Position numbers and translations under genes: made by a program
The notes under the pieces: model-generated
The model's database searches: none
The model's input: the letters and a program-made list of their open reading frames with translations, nothing else
Told to the model about the DNA's origin: nothing
NCBI GenBank assembly: GCA_934444735.1
Contig: CAKSDE010000009.1
Span: 1 to 64,000, forward strand
Reading direction: 5' to 3'
Length of the DNA stretch: 64,000 nucleotides
DNA from: an uncultured Clostridia bacterium
Lineage (GTDB): Bacteria > Bacillota > Clostridia > UBA1381
Shown: positions 36,656 through 45,393 of the stretch, piece by piece
How positions within the stretch are numbered: position 1 is the stretch's first letter
How the letters are laid out: the number at the start of each line of letters is the position of its first letter

Positions 36656-37087
36656 TTAAAACATACTCCATTCAAAGTTCCCGCTGCCGTCTTTTAATAT
36701 CTCGCCTGTTATATCAACGTGACTCGGAGTTGCCAAAAAGATTCCGCCCGAAACCTTTTGCATATTTCCGTCCACTCCGTAAACAGTACCTGCGATAAAA
36801 TCGACAACACGTCTTGCCTCATCGGGATCAAGCGCACCGACATCAATAATTACCGGACGTCTTTGTTTTAATTCATCGGCAACCTCTGTCGAATTATTAA
36901 AGCATTTCGGCTTTAATACAACAATTCGGTTTTGCGATTCGGCTGAATTGATTGATACTATCTTTTTCTTTGAAGGCTTGCGCAAAGCTTTTTCTTCATT
37001 TTCAGCTTCTGCCATTTCTTCCAATTCTTCATCATAATCAATGTCGCCGAAACCGGTCAAATCCTTAATTTTGTCTACAAAACCCAT
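36656..37087 (-). CDS. sepF: Cell division protein SepF
   Basis: 143-residue SepF, which bundles FtsZ and tethers the Z ring to the membrane. The N-terminal amphipathic start MGFVDKIKDLTGFGD is the membrane-targeting helix, followed by an acidic/Lys linker. The C-terminal SepF domain has IVVLKPKCFNNSTEVAD and RPVIIDVGALDPDEARRVVDFIAGTVYG. AGGAGG precedes ATG 37087. It follows the ylmE-type gene by 25 bases. Confidence 0.95.
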   Translation of the reverse strand: MGFVDKIKDLTGFGDIDYDEELEEMAEAENEEKALRKPSKKKIVSINSAESQNRIVVLKPKCFNNSTEVADELKQRRPVIIDVGALDPDEARRVVDFIAGTVYGVDGNMQKVSGGIFLATPSHVDITGEILKDGSGNFEWSMF

Positions 37088-37112
37088 ATTCTTATCCTCC
37101 TACACTCTTATT

Positions 37113-37805
37113 CTATACATAAACCCTTTTTCCGAATATAGCGCTTCCTATACGCACCATATTCGCGCCCTCCGGAATAGCCTGCTCAAAATCGCCGCTC
37201 ATTCCCATAGAAAGGCACTCCATACTTACATTATCGTATTTTTTTCCTGATATGTCAAGATATAACTTATTTATGTTAACAAAATGTAATCTGTTATTCA
37301 TAGGATTGTCATTTTTCGGCAAAATAGTCATCAATCCCTTAATTTTCACGTGTTTCAGACAAGATGCGTGCTCTAAAAAAGTATCAATTTCGTCGGGTGA
37401 TATTCCGAACTTGCTCTCTTCTCCCGAAATATTCACCTGAATCAGAATATCCATCGTAAGATTATGCTTTTCGGCTTGGCGTTCAATCTCGTCCATAAGA
37501 TGAATTGAATCTACCGAGTGAATCATCGCAACCTTATCTATTATGTATTTCACTTTATTCGTCTGCAAATGCCCGATAAGATGCCATCTGACAGGCTTTA
37601 CCGCGTCATATTTTCTGACGATCTCCTGAACCTTATTTTCACCTATATCTGTAACTCCGAGATCTATCGCCTCGTTTATAACGTCCGGCTCATGCGTTTT
37701 CGTTACTGCAACAAGCGTTATATCCTCCGCATTTCTTCCTGCACTCTCAGCCGCACGTTTTATCCTTTCTCGTACATCTTCAAGGCGTTTTTTTAACTCT
37801 GACAT
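37113..37805 (-). CDS. ylmE: YggS/YlmE-family PLP homeostasis protein
   Basis: 230-residue PLP-binding barrel protein of the YggS/PROSC family. The PLP Lys is in LVAVTKTHEPD. Other motifs are GENKVQEIVRKY, WHLIGHLQTNKVK, SKFGIS and the C-terminal LSMGMSGDFEQAI and VRIGSAIFG. I start at ATG 37805 behind AAAGGGTGA. ylmE next to sepF is the standard Firmicutes arrangement. Confidence 0.94.
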   Translation of the reverse strand: MSELKKRLEDVRERIKRAAESAGRNAEDITLVAVTKTHEPDVINEAIDLGVTDIGENKVQEIVRKYDAVKPVRWHLIGHLQTNKVKYIIDKVAMIHSVDSIHLMDEIERQAEKHNLTMDILIQVNISGEESKFGISPDEIDTFLEHASCLKHVKIKGLMTILPKNDNPMNNRLHFVNINKLYLDISGKKYDNVSMECLSMGMSGDFEQAIPEGANMVRIGSAIFGKRVYV

Positions 37806-37821
37806 ATCTTTCACCCTTTCT

Positions 37822-39009
37822 CTATTTCTCTCCGAGAACAATTTTATCGCCGTCTTTTAAGAGATTTGTGTCCCCCTGCGGCTCAACAATAACCATACCC
37901 GTTTCGTCATTTCTGTTTAAGACGTTACATTCTTTGAAAATCTGTGAAAGTCCGCTTTGTACCATGACGCCGTTTTTACCGTCTTTTACGCAGACTGCCG
38001 ATATCGGTATTTCATAGCCGTAGTAGCTGTTTAAAACAAGCTCTATTCCGCTTTTGCGGGTATTGAAAACGCCCTCTAAATATCTCTCGCTTTTAACCGA
38101 AATAAGATACTCCGCTGCGCCCTCCGCCTCGGGTGATATATAATCGATCTTCGCATCTGCCATCTCGCCCGGGAGTTCTTTTACTCTCACCTGAACACTG
38201 TCGCCCACTTTTATGTTTTTGATCTCCTCTGCCGGCACAATCATTATGGTATACCACGTATGATTATCCACGACCTTGCAGACCGGCTCGCCCTTTGAAA
38301 CGGTTCTGCTGCCCACAACCGAGCTTTGCGGCTCAGGCAGGTTTTTATAGTCATTTACCATGTACCATGCTAAATCCGCCGGCTTTACTTTCCCCTCCAG
38401 TCCGTCAAGAGAGGTCGTATATATGCCCGATATTGTCGAATATATATCGTTGTGACTGTGTGAAATCTGTGATTCTATGCTTTTTTTGCTGTTTTTTAAA
38501 TCCGACAGTTCTTTTTGTACATCGGCAGCGCTGCTCTCGCCTGCGGTATTTTTAAGTTTATCCTTGTACTCTGAAATCTGCGATACATCTTCCTCCAAAA
38601 CGTCCGAAATGATGCTGTTTTTGACGTTTTCAACCACTGCTCTTCTCGATGATGCATCGGATACATACTGCGCATCGCTGCCGGTCTGATTTTCGGCTTC
38701 TTCGATCTTTTTATTGATATTATTAAGCGATTGCAGCACTTCTTCGTCCACCACTCCGTTATACGATGTCGCGATACAGCGGTTTTTACCGACTCTTTCA
38801 CCCTCGGGAGTGTAGCTGTAGAAGGTACCCGAATTTTCACAGGTGTATACCGCCTCGTCGTATACAATAATCCCCTCGCCCGAAATTCTGCTCTCTTTAG
38901 TCTGTGCCTGTGCGGTCATGGTATCAACCGGGCTTTTCACATACCTTACACCGTAAAATATAACCGCGGCAACAGCCAAAGCCGATACAATAAAAGCTCC
39001 TTTTTTCAT
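37822..39009 (-). CDS. HlyD-like membrane-fusion protein
   Basis: 395-residue protein with one N-terminal transmembrane helix (~5-22) and an extracellular part. That part has a biotinyl/lipoyl-like start (SGEGIIVYDEAVYTCENSGTF), an alpha-helical, coiled-coil-prone middle (~90-190) and a beta-rich end with DSVQVRVKELPGEMADAKI. The plan resembles HlyD/RND adaptors but no ABC or RND partner is adjacent. It lies between ylmE and engB with short gaps (16 bases each side), so a cell-envelope or division role is likely (inference). Confidence 0.75.
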   Translation of the reverse strand: MKKGAFIVSALAVAAVIFYGVRYVKSPVDTMTAQAQTKESRISGEGIIVYDEAVYTCENSGTFYSYTPEGERVGKNRCIATSYNGVVDEEVLQSLNNINKKIEEAENQTGSDAQYVSDASSRRAVVENVKNSIISDVLEEDVSQISEYKDKLKNTAGESSAADVQKELSDLKNSKKSIESQISHSHNDIYSTISGIYTTSLDGLEGKVKPADLAWYMVNDYKNLPEPQSSVVGSRTVSKGEPVCKVVDNHTWYTIMIVPAEEIKNIKVGDSVQVRVKELPGEMADAKIDYISPEAEGAAEYLISVKSERYLEGVFNTRKSGIELVLNSYYGYEIPISAVCVKDGKNGVMVQSGLSQIFKECNVLNRNDETGMVIVEPQGDTNLLKDGDKIVLGEK

Positions 39010-39025
39010 TGCAATCAATCCTTTT

Positions 39026-39628
39026 TTACGATTCTTCTTTCTCTCCTGCAAGCATCATCTGAATTATATCCCATACCGTGAATTTACCCTCGTCATTTTT
39101 GGTTGTAAACGGCACTAAAATGTCGTCCTCTCCCAACTCGAGCGTATTCCATATCATCTCGAGGTTCTTTTCAACCTCGCTTTTTTTAAGCTTATCGACT
39201 TTGGTCGCAATCACTATCGCCTGCGGGTGAAATTCTCTTATCCAGTCGAGCATCATGAGGTCGTCCTTTGTAGGCTTGTGGCGGCTGTCCACCAAAAGAA
39301 TCGTCTGGATAAGCTCTTCACGGTTTCTTAAATAATCCTCCATCATGGTTCCCCACTTCGCGATCTCAGCTTGCGAGCGCACCGCATAGCCGTATCCGGG
39401 AAGATCCACAAGATGAATCGTATCATCTATATTGTAGAAATTTATCGTTGCCGTTTTTCCGGGTGTTCCGCTGACTCTGGCAAGCGATTTTCTGTTTAAA
39501 ATCTTGTTTATCAGCGAAGATTTGCCGACATTGGAACGTCCCGCAAATGCAAACTCCGGTAAACCGTCTGTCGGATACTGATTTCTTCTCACAGCCGAAA
39601 CCGTAAGACTTACATTGTGTATATTCAT
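39026..39628 (-). CDS. engB: Ribosome biogenesis GTPase EngB (YsxC)
   Basis: 200-residue essential GTPase involved in 50S assembly. G1 GRSNVGKSSLI, G3 DLPGYGYA, G4 ATKVDKL and the family G2 region SGTPGKTATINFY are all present. ATG 39628 has AGAGGAAAAA upstream. It lies downstream of lon in the same orientation (lon-engB is common), separated here by tandem repeats. Confidence 0.96.
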   Translation of the reverse strand: MNIHNVSLTVSAVRRNQYPTDGLPEFAFAGRSNVGKSSLINKILNRKSLARVSGTPGKTATINFYNIDDTIHLVDLPGYGYAVRSQAEIAKWGTMMEDYLRNREELIQTILLVDSRHKPTKDDLMMLDWIREFHPQAIVIATKVDKLKKSEVEKNLEMIWNTLELGEDDILVPFTTKNDEGKFTVWDIIQMMLAGEKEES

Positions 39629-39710
39629 ACATTTTTCCTCTCTTGTTTTTTTATTTAAAAACTGTACTATGCACTATACTGTCCCTTATCGGCGAACCAC
39701 AACGCTTTCT

Positions 39711-39922
39711 CACTCCACACTCACGCACAAAAGACGCAAGCAGATTGCTGATATGAACAGTGACCGCGTATACTCATACGCCGAACTGTAAATATTCGTG
39801 AAGTGCACCGCTTATTCACTCCACACTCACGCACAAAAGACGCAAGCAGATTACTGATATGAACAGTGACGGCGTATACACATACGCCGAACTGTGAATA
39901 TTAGTGAGATGCGCCGCTTATT
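39711..39922 (-). repeat. Two 106-bp tandem repeats after lon
   Basis: Two copies (39711-39816 and 39817-39922), about 90 percent identical, each opening CACTCCACACTCACGCACAA on the plus strand. The end of copy 2 includes the lon stop codon. Read on the minus strand each copy has a strong hairpin (CAGT and CGGCGTAT paired with ATACGCCG and ACTG in copy 2) and the word CAGTAATCTGC. About 75 bp of the unit match the repeats at the murE 3' end. Confidence 0.9.
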
Positions 39923-42242
39923 TTGCGCGTGAGAGCGCTGTCTTTAGGACGGAATCCATACTCTGTGCCGCTATAAAATTCATCTTGCCGCGGATCTCCT
40001 CGGGAATGTCCTCGAGATCCTTTTTGTTCTCCTCCGGGATAATGACCGTTTTTATACCGGCACGGTACGCCGCGAGCGATTTTTCCTTTAAGCCGCCTAT
40101 CGGAAGGACTCTTCCGCGCAGAGTTATCTCGCCCGTCATTGCGACATCGCGGCGGACAGGCACTTCGGATAAGGCTGAGGCAACAGCCGTTGCGATTGTT
40201 ATGCCGGCAGACGGTCCGTCCTTCGGCGTCGCGCCCTGCGGTACATGAATATGTATATCCTTGGTTTTATAAAAGCTGTCGTTTATATGCAGCTTTTTCG
40301 ATGCCGAACGCACATAGCTGATCGCTGTCATTGCCGATTCTTTCATGACGTCGCCGAGATTTCCTGTAAGCTCAACCTTGCCGCTGCCCTCCATGACATT
40401 TACCTCAATCGAGAGCGTATCTCCGCCGACGCTTGTCCATGCAAGACCACGCACTATTCCGACTTCATCTTTTTTATTCATCATGTCAAAGTCAAACACC
40501 GGCTTATTGAGATACTTCTCTATACTTTTTTTGCTGACCTTGACGCTTTTTTTATCCTCTGTTTCAATATCAACCGCGATCTTTCTCATAATATCGCCGA
40601 TTTTACGTTCTAAATTGCGCACACCCGATTCGCGCGTGTATTTTTTGATAACCGTCCTTAATGCCTCTTTATCAAAACGCACTTTTATGTCGGAGAGTCC
40701 GTTTTTCTCCTGCTCCTTCGGCACAAGATACTTTTCTGCAATATTCAGCTTTTCTTCTTCGGTATATCCCGAAAGCTCAATTATTTCTATCCTGTCCAAA
40801 AGCGGTGCGGGAACGGTGCCCAGATTATTCGCCGTTGCAATAAACATCACATTCGACAGATCAAACGGGATTTCTATATAGTGATCGCGGAATGCGTGGT
40901 TCTGCTCGGTGTCTAACACCTCCAAAAGTGCCGATGCCGGATCGCCCTTAAAATCGGAGCCCATTTTATCCAGCTCATCAAAAAGAATAACCGGATTTTT
41001 AACACCTGCCTGTTCTATCGCTGCCATAACACGCCCCGGCATCGAGCCGATATACGTCTTTCTGTGTCCGCGTATATCCGCCTCGTCATGGATTCCTCCC
41101 AGGGATATTCTCACATATTCACGCCCAAGCGCCTTTGCGATAGACTTCACTATCGACGTTTTCCCTGTCCCCGGAGGTCCTGCAAGACACAAAACCGTAC
41201 CGTCTTTGCCGCCCGTCCTCTTATGCACCGCAAGCTGCTCTATTATTCTCGTTTTTATATCGGAAAGTCCGTAATGATCCTCCTCAAGAACCTCTCTTGC
41301 ATGAGCAATATCCGTATTTTCCTCACTCACCTTATTCCACGGCAAGGCAAGAACATGATCCAGATATGAGCGTATCACCGCACTCTCGGGAGAAGATGAC
41401 TGCATTTTCGATAATCGGTCAACCTCTTTTAAAAGCTTTTCTTCATCCTTTTCGGAAAACTTCAATTCGGTGATCCTCTTCCTGTATGCCGCCGCTTCCT
41501 CGGAATATCCGTCCTTATCGCCCAGCTCTTTTTCTATAACGCGCATTTCCTCACGCAGATAGTATTCACGCTGATTGTCATCTATATTCTTCTTTACCTT
41601 CTCATTTATGTCCCTTCTGCATTTTGCAATTTCTATCTCATCATGCATAAGGACAATCAGCTTTTGCGCACGCTCGTATAAATCAAATGTTTCCAGAATA
41701 TCCTGTTTTACCGTATAACTGCACCCCAAATTTGCGCCGATTATATCGGTAAGCGCCTCTAAATCGCCTCTCTCGGTTGCGCCGGCGATCAGATCTATCG
41801 GGAACCGTCTGTTAAATTCCAAAAAATTCTCCGACTGCATCTGCAAAGTTCTTGCAAAGCTCTGTGTTGAAATCGGGTTATCCACTTCACCGTCCAAAGG
41901 CTTAAAGGGTTCTACCCCTGCCGCAATATGCGGATTCCAATACTCCACGCCCAAAAGATGCGCACGCTCCAACCCCTCAACCACGGTATGCACCGCACCG
42001 CCCGGCAATTTCATCACCTTTTTTATGCGTGCAATCGTCCCGACCTTATAAAGATCAAGCTCTGTCGGGTTTTCAATATTAACGTCTTTCTGCGTAACCA
42101 AAAAAATTATATTATCCTTACTTGCCGCCTCATCAAGCGCCTTTACGGATTTTTCTCTTATCACATCAAAGCCAACCGTTGAATTCGGGAAAACCACAAT
42201 TCCGCGCAAAGCCAATGCCGGCATTAAATATCTTTCGTTCAA
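39918..42242 (-). CDS. lon: ATP-dependent protease La
   Basis: 774-residue cytoplasmic Lon protease. In order: N-terminal substrate-binding LAN domain (LMPALALRGIVVFPN), coiled-coil linker, AAA+ domain with Walker A GPPGTGKTS (~355) and Walker B PVILFDELDKM, and the protease domain with catalytic Ser in PKDGPSAG (~676) and Lys in KEKSLAAYRAG (~719). TTG start at 42242 with AAAGGAATG upstream. Confidence 0.97.
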   Translation of the reverse strand: MNERYLMPALALRGIVVFPNSTVGFDVIREKSVKALDEAASKDNIIFLVTQKDVNIENPTELDLYKVGTIARIKKVMKLPGGAVHTVVEGLERAHLLGVEYWNPHIAAGVEPFKPLDGEVDNPISTQSFARTLQMQSENFLEFNRRFPIDLIAGATERGDLEALTDIIGANLGCSYTVKQDILETFDLYERAQKLIVLMHDEIEIAKCRRDINEKVKKNIDDNQREYYLREEMRVIEKELGDKDGYSEEAAAYRKRITELKFSEKDEEKLLKEVDRLSKMQSSSPESAVIRSYLDHVLALPWNKVSEENTDIAHAREVLEEDHYGLSDIKTRIIEQLAVHKRTGGKDGTVLCLAGPPGTGKTSIVKSIAKALGREYVRISLGGIHDEADIRGHRKTYIGSMPGRVMAAIEQAGVKNPVILFDELDKMGSDFKGDPASALLEVLDTEQNHAFRDHYIEIPFDLSNVMFIATANNLGTVPAPLLDRIEIIELSGYTEEEKLNIAEKYLVPKEQEKNGLSDIKVRFDKEALRTVIKKYTRESGVRNLERKIGDIMRKIAVDIETEDKKSVKVSKKSIEKYLNKPVFDFDMMNKKDEVGIVRGLAWTSVGGDTLSIEVNVMEGSGKVELTGNLGDVMKESAMTAISYVRSASKKLHINDSFYKTKDIHIHVPQGATPKDGPSAGITIATAVASALSEVPVRRDVAMTGEITLRGRVLPIGGLKEKSLAAYRAGIKTVIIPEENKKDLEDIPEEIRGKMNFIAAQSMDSVLKTALSRAK

Positions 42243-42269
42243 ATAATTACATTCCTTTCGTGTCCGAGT

Positions 42270-42352
42270 CCCTCTCGGATTAAATATATAAGCAACTGTA
42301 AAGTTACAATTATCTAATTATATATTATATAATAATTCAGCCTATTTTTCAA
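42270..42352 (-). promoter_or_regulatory. lon promoter and leader hairpin
   Basis: On the minus strand TTGAAA (42347-42352), 17 bp and TATAAT (42324-42329). The leader contains a 6-bp hairpin TCCGAG/CTCGGA near 42270-42286. No CIRCE or CtsR site was seen. Confidence 0.65.
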
Positions 42353-42365
42353 CTGTTTTTTAAGC

Positions 42366-42403
42366 AAAATAAGAAGCCGCACTAACAAACAGCTCCTTAT
42401 TTT
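42366..42403 (-). terminator. Probable terminator after ybaK
   Basis: Arms AAAATAAGAAGC and GCTCCTTATTTT pair with one mismatch, a few bases after the ybaK stop. It would end the long dcw-to-ybaK transcript before the lon promoter. Confidence 0.55.
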
Positions 42404-42410
42404 CCACATC

Positions 42411-42878
42411 TCATGCCAATTTGCACACATTTATCCACTCTTTGTAGCCGGAAAACCTCTCCATTTCGTCAATAGTCAGCTCTATCGCGCTGTTTGTACT
42501 CCCGCAGGCGGGAAATACCGTTTCAAAGCGTTTTAACGACTCGTCCAGATACACCGTAATTCCGCCGTTTATCCCAAACGGGCATACACCGCCCACAGCA
42601 TGTCCGATTTTGCTCTCCACCTCATCTGCCGAGAGCATCTTCGCCTTTTTGCCGAAGTACGCTTTATATTTCTGATTATCCACTTTTGAGTCCCCCGCCA
42701 TAACAATCAGTATCGGTTCATCGTTCACCGAAAACGAAAGAGTTTTGGCAATATGTTCGGGCTCGCACCCGAGCGCCTTTGCCGCCAGCTCAACGGTCGC
42801 GCTCGACACATCAAACTCCTTTATATTTTTGTCCATATCATACTGTTTGAAAAATTCTTTTACACGCTCTATTGCCAT
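42411..42878 (-). CDS. YbaK/EbsC-type aminoacyl-tRNA deacylase
   Basis: 155-residue stand-alone YbaK/ProX-type editing domain that hydrolyses mischarged tRNA. Motifs include AKTLSFSVNDEPILIVMAGDSKVD with the Lys, and GHAVGGVCPFGI with the conserved GGVxPFG loop. I start at ATG 42878 behind AAGGGTG; the in-frame GTG at 42887 lies in that ribosome site. It follows the phosphoesterase gene by 24 bases. Confidence 0.88.
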   Translation of the reverse strand: MAIERVKEFFKQYDMDKNIKEFDVSSATVELAAKALGCEPEHIAKTLSFSVNDEPILIVMAGDSKVDNQKYKAYFGKKAKMLSADEVESKIGHAVGGVCPFGINGGITVYLDESLKRFETVFPACGSTNSAIELTIDEMERFSGYKEWINVCKLA

Positions 42879-42902
42879 TTTTATCACCCTTTTGTTTTTG
42901 CC

Positions 42903-44042
42903 TTAGTATTCTATCTCCCTGTTTTCGCCCGAGCCGACTCTGACAACGTAAATCTTCCGCTTTTCTTTATTCACAGTTATAACATCAAACAGAAGCTCGG
43001 TTTCATCTCCGTCACGGCGCACACGGTTTTTCGCGCCCTTATCATACATAACCGCATTACCGGTCAGAATAAGCGGAATATCATCATAGTAAAACACATC
43101 ATCGCAATGGTAATCTCCCACCAAAAATCCGATAATATCACCTCTTGTATAACTTTCAAACGGTGCGTCTATCTTGCGTTCAAAATCACCCTCGCCGAAG
43201 TTTGTGCTGTAATTTTCGCCCTTTTTATATGCCAAAACAATCTGTCTTAAAAGCTCCATATTCTTTGCTATTTCGGGCGGATTTTCCATCTCCTCCGGCA
43301 AAAGCAGCGAATGTGTCACAAACATCACGCTCCAACCCGGCTCATCAAATTTGAGCGCACTGCCGCACAGCCAGTCCAGCTGCTTTTGCGACATTGCAAA
43401 AAGCCACTGTGCATGATATTTAAGCTTTCCCTCATCATCGAAAACGTACGGCACATCGCAAGCGTCCAAAAATACATATCTCACCTTTTTCGCGCAGTCG
43501 TTATACATATAGTAAAGCGAGTGGTTGTCCTCATCAAATTTGGCACCAAGCTTGGGGAGATGATTGTAAAACAGCTTGTACAAATCTGTATGGGTTAAGT
43601 GATTGGTTGCCTTGTCGGCGCATATGTATGCCTTATCCCAGATACTGCCGTCATCATGGTTGCCGTTTACCGGGAAATACGGTTCGCGGTCAACAAGCGC
43701 CCGAAGCTCACGAAAACACTTTGTTTTATACTCCTTGCACCCCTCATTTGTATAGTCGCCGCCGAAAATCAGCATATCGGGCGCAACACGCTTTGCGATT
43801 TCTCTGTACGCACGCATAAGCCTTTTAAAACGCACCGTATGATTGTGATTTAAGGCATAGTGAATGTCGGTCATAAATGCAACCGTCGATGTTTTCTCAT
43901 TCTGATATTTTTGAATCTCATCAACGCTTTTTAGGACCTCACGCTCTATATAATCGGGGTACTCCTCCTCCGATGAGAGCGGCTGCGGCATATATCCTAT
44001 ATCTTCATATCCACATTCACGGTAAAATTCTTTTGTTTTCAT
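42903..44042 (-). CDS. Calcineurin-like metallophosphoesterase
   Basis: 379-residue phosphoesterase with no signal peptide. The metal ligands are visible as MTDIHY, GGDYTNEG, NGNHDDGS, VTHS and GDYHCDD, the standard order of the family. The substrate is unknown. It starts 12 bases after murG and is part of the same transcription unit, which hints at an envelope or nucleotide-phosphate role (inference only). Confidence 0.85.
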   Translation of the reverse strand: MKTKEFYRECGYEDIGYMPQPLSSEEEYPDYIEREVLKSVDEIQKYQNEKTSTVAFMTDIHYALNHNHTVRFKRLMRAYREIAKRVAPDMLIFGGDYTNEGCKEYKTKCFRELRALVDREPYFPVNGNHDDGSIWDKAYICADKATNHLTHTDLYKLFYNHLPKLGAKFDEDNHSLYYMYNDCAKKVRYVFLDACDVPYVFDDEGKLKYHAQWLFAMSQKQLDWLCGSALKFDEPGWSVMFVTHSLLLPEEMENPPEIAKNMELLRQIVLAYKKGENYSTNFGEGDFERKIDAPFESYTRGDIIGFLVGDYHCDDVFYYDDIPLILTGNAVMYDKGAKNRVRRDGDETELLFDVITVNKEKRKIYVVRVGSGENREIEY

Positions 44043-44054
44043 GTTTACATTCCC

Positions 44055-45149
44055 TCATTTCTGCATCTTTTTTACCAATCTGTATATCTCTTCCAATGCA
44101 TCAACTTTTGCAAGCTTTTTCACATTCTCCGACATCTTTTTAAGCATATCGCGGTCCGCGGTCATCGACATGATTTTTTCATACATCAGATCTCCCGAAA
44201 GCTCGCTGTCCAAAACGACAGCCGCGCCGCCTATGCGCTCAAATTCACGCGCATTCTGTTCCTGATGATTTCTCACCACATTCGGCGACGGCACCAAAAC
44301 CGACGCTTTTCCCAATGCGGCAATCTCGGAGAGAGTTATCGCGCCCGATCTTGAAATTACAAGATCCGCCGCCGCCATCGCCTCGCTCATGTTATTTATA
44401 TACGGCACAACCTTAATACATTCTGAATATCCAACGCCTTTTAGCGCACTCTGTACCTTTTCGTAATTTCTGTCGCCCGTGCCGAATAAAAGCTGAACCG
44501 AGTCATCATTTCCGATTTTTTTAATAACGTCAATCATCGCATTATTGAGTTTTTCCGCACCAAGACTTCCTCCGAATACCAAAACGAATGGTTTATCCGA
44601 TAATCCCAGCTTTTTTCTCGCGCTTACATAATCTGTCTTTAAAAGCTCTGCCCTTATCGGATTTCCTGTAACAACGCATTTTTCGGGCATCTTCATATGA
44701 TTTACCGTTTCGGGGAAGCTCACCGCAACATAATTCACATATTTTTCCGAACCCTTGACGGTAAGTCCCGGGTAGACGTTCTGTTCGTGTATCAGCGACG
44801 GAATACCGAGCTTATGCGCTGCCAATGCGACAGGGCCGCTCACATATCCGCCGGTGCAGACAACCGCATCGGGTTTAAATTCCTTCATAAGCTTTACACA
44901 GTCATGATCTGCCTTTATAAGCTTTTTTACAACCGCTATATTTTTTATCATGTTTTTTCTGTCAAAGCCGCATATATCAATATATTCTATATTATACCCG
45001 GCATTCGGTACGAGTCTTGTTTCCAAGCCTCTTTTCGTGCCGATAAAAAGCGCCTCGAAATTCTCCTCTTTGCTCTTTATATAGTTTGCCACCGATATTG
45101 CCGGATTTATATGTCCGCCGGTTCCTCCGCCCGCAAATACCACTTTCAT
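44055..45149 (-). CDS. murG: UDP-GlcNAc:lipid I N-acetylglucosaminyltransferase MurG
   Basis: 364-residue GT28 enzyme that makes lipid II at the inner face of the membrane. The acceptor loop GGGTGGHINPA is at residues ~8-18, with CTGGYVSGP, HEQNVYPG, VFGGSLGA, SRSGAITLSEI and NHQEQNA further on. I start at ATG 45149 behind GGAATGAATATAAA. Upstream lies an inserted element that separates it from ftsW. Confidence 0.96.
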   Translation of the reverse strand: MKVVFAGGGTGGHINPAISVANYIKSKEENFEALFIGTKRGLETRLVPNAGYNIEYIDICGFDRKNMIKNIAVVKKLIKADHDCVKLMKEFKPDAVVCTGGYVSGPVALAAHKLGIPSLIHEQNVYPGLTVKGSEKYVNYVAVSFPETVNHMKMPEKCVVTGNPIRAELLKTDYVSARKKLGLSDKPFVLVFGGSLGAEKLNNAMIDVIKKIGNDDSVQLLFGTGDRNYEKVQSALKGVGYSECIKVVPYINNMSEAMAAADLVISRSGAITLSEIAALGKASVLVPSPNVVRNHQEQNAREFERIGGAAVVLDSELSGDLMYEKIMSMTADRDMLKKMSENVKKLAKVDALEEIYRLVKKMQK

Positions 45150-45150
45150 T

Positions 45151-45393
45151 TTATATTCATTCCTTTCCGTGCCACAGGGCACAAAACCTAAGTCTGAGAG
45201 AAAATCGTTCAGAGTGCTGCTTTGCAGCGAGTGGTTGAGCCCGAGTCCAAATTTTTAATTTGGAAACGAGAGCCATGCAACAGCGTTCTAAATCACTGAT
45301 TTAGGTAACGCCACTGCTCTGTACAAATGGTACCGCCCCGAGCAAAAAGTTGTGCTATGGGCGATTTTATTCAGACTTATATTCATTCCTTTC
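45151..45393. mobile_element. MITE-like insertion between ftsW and murG
   Basis: Two identical 17-bp direct repeats, TTATATTCATTCCTTTC (45151-45167 and 45377-45393), flank about 210 bp. Inside are imperfect terminal inverted repeats: AAGTCTGAGAGAAAATCG at 45190-45207 and its partner at 45362-45378. Internal hairpins include GCTGC/GCAGC, TCCAAATT/AATTTGGA and CTAAATC/GATTTAG. There is no coding frame. The direct repeats carry the murG ribosome site, so the insertion appears to have duplicated it. Confidence 0.65.

Noticed and set aside
39711..39922. CRISPR array
   Set aside because: Only two long units of 106 bp with no short repeat/unique spacer pattern; the whole unit is repeated, and no cas genes are near. 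The same holds for 48993-49200.
45190..45378. T-box or other known leader before murG
   Set aside because: GGGGCGGTACC on the minus strand recalls a T-box antiterminator word, but there is no specifier stem, no terminator pair and murG is not a T-box target. Inverted ends and direct repeats fit an insertion better.
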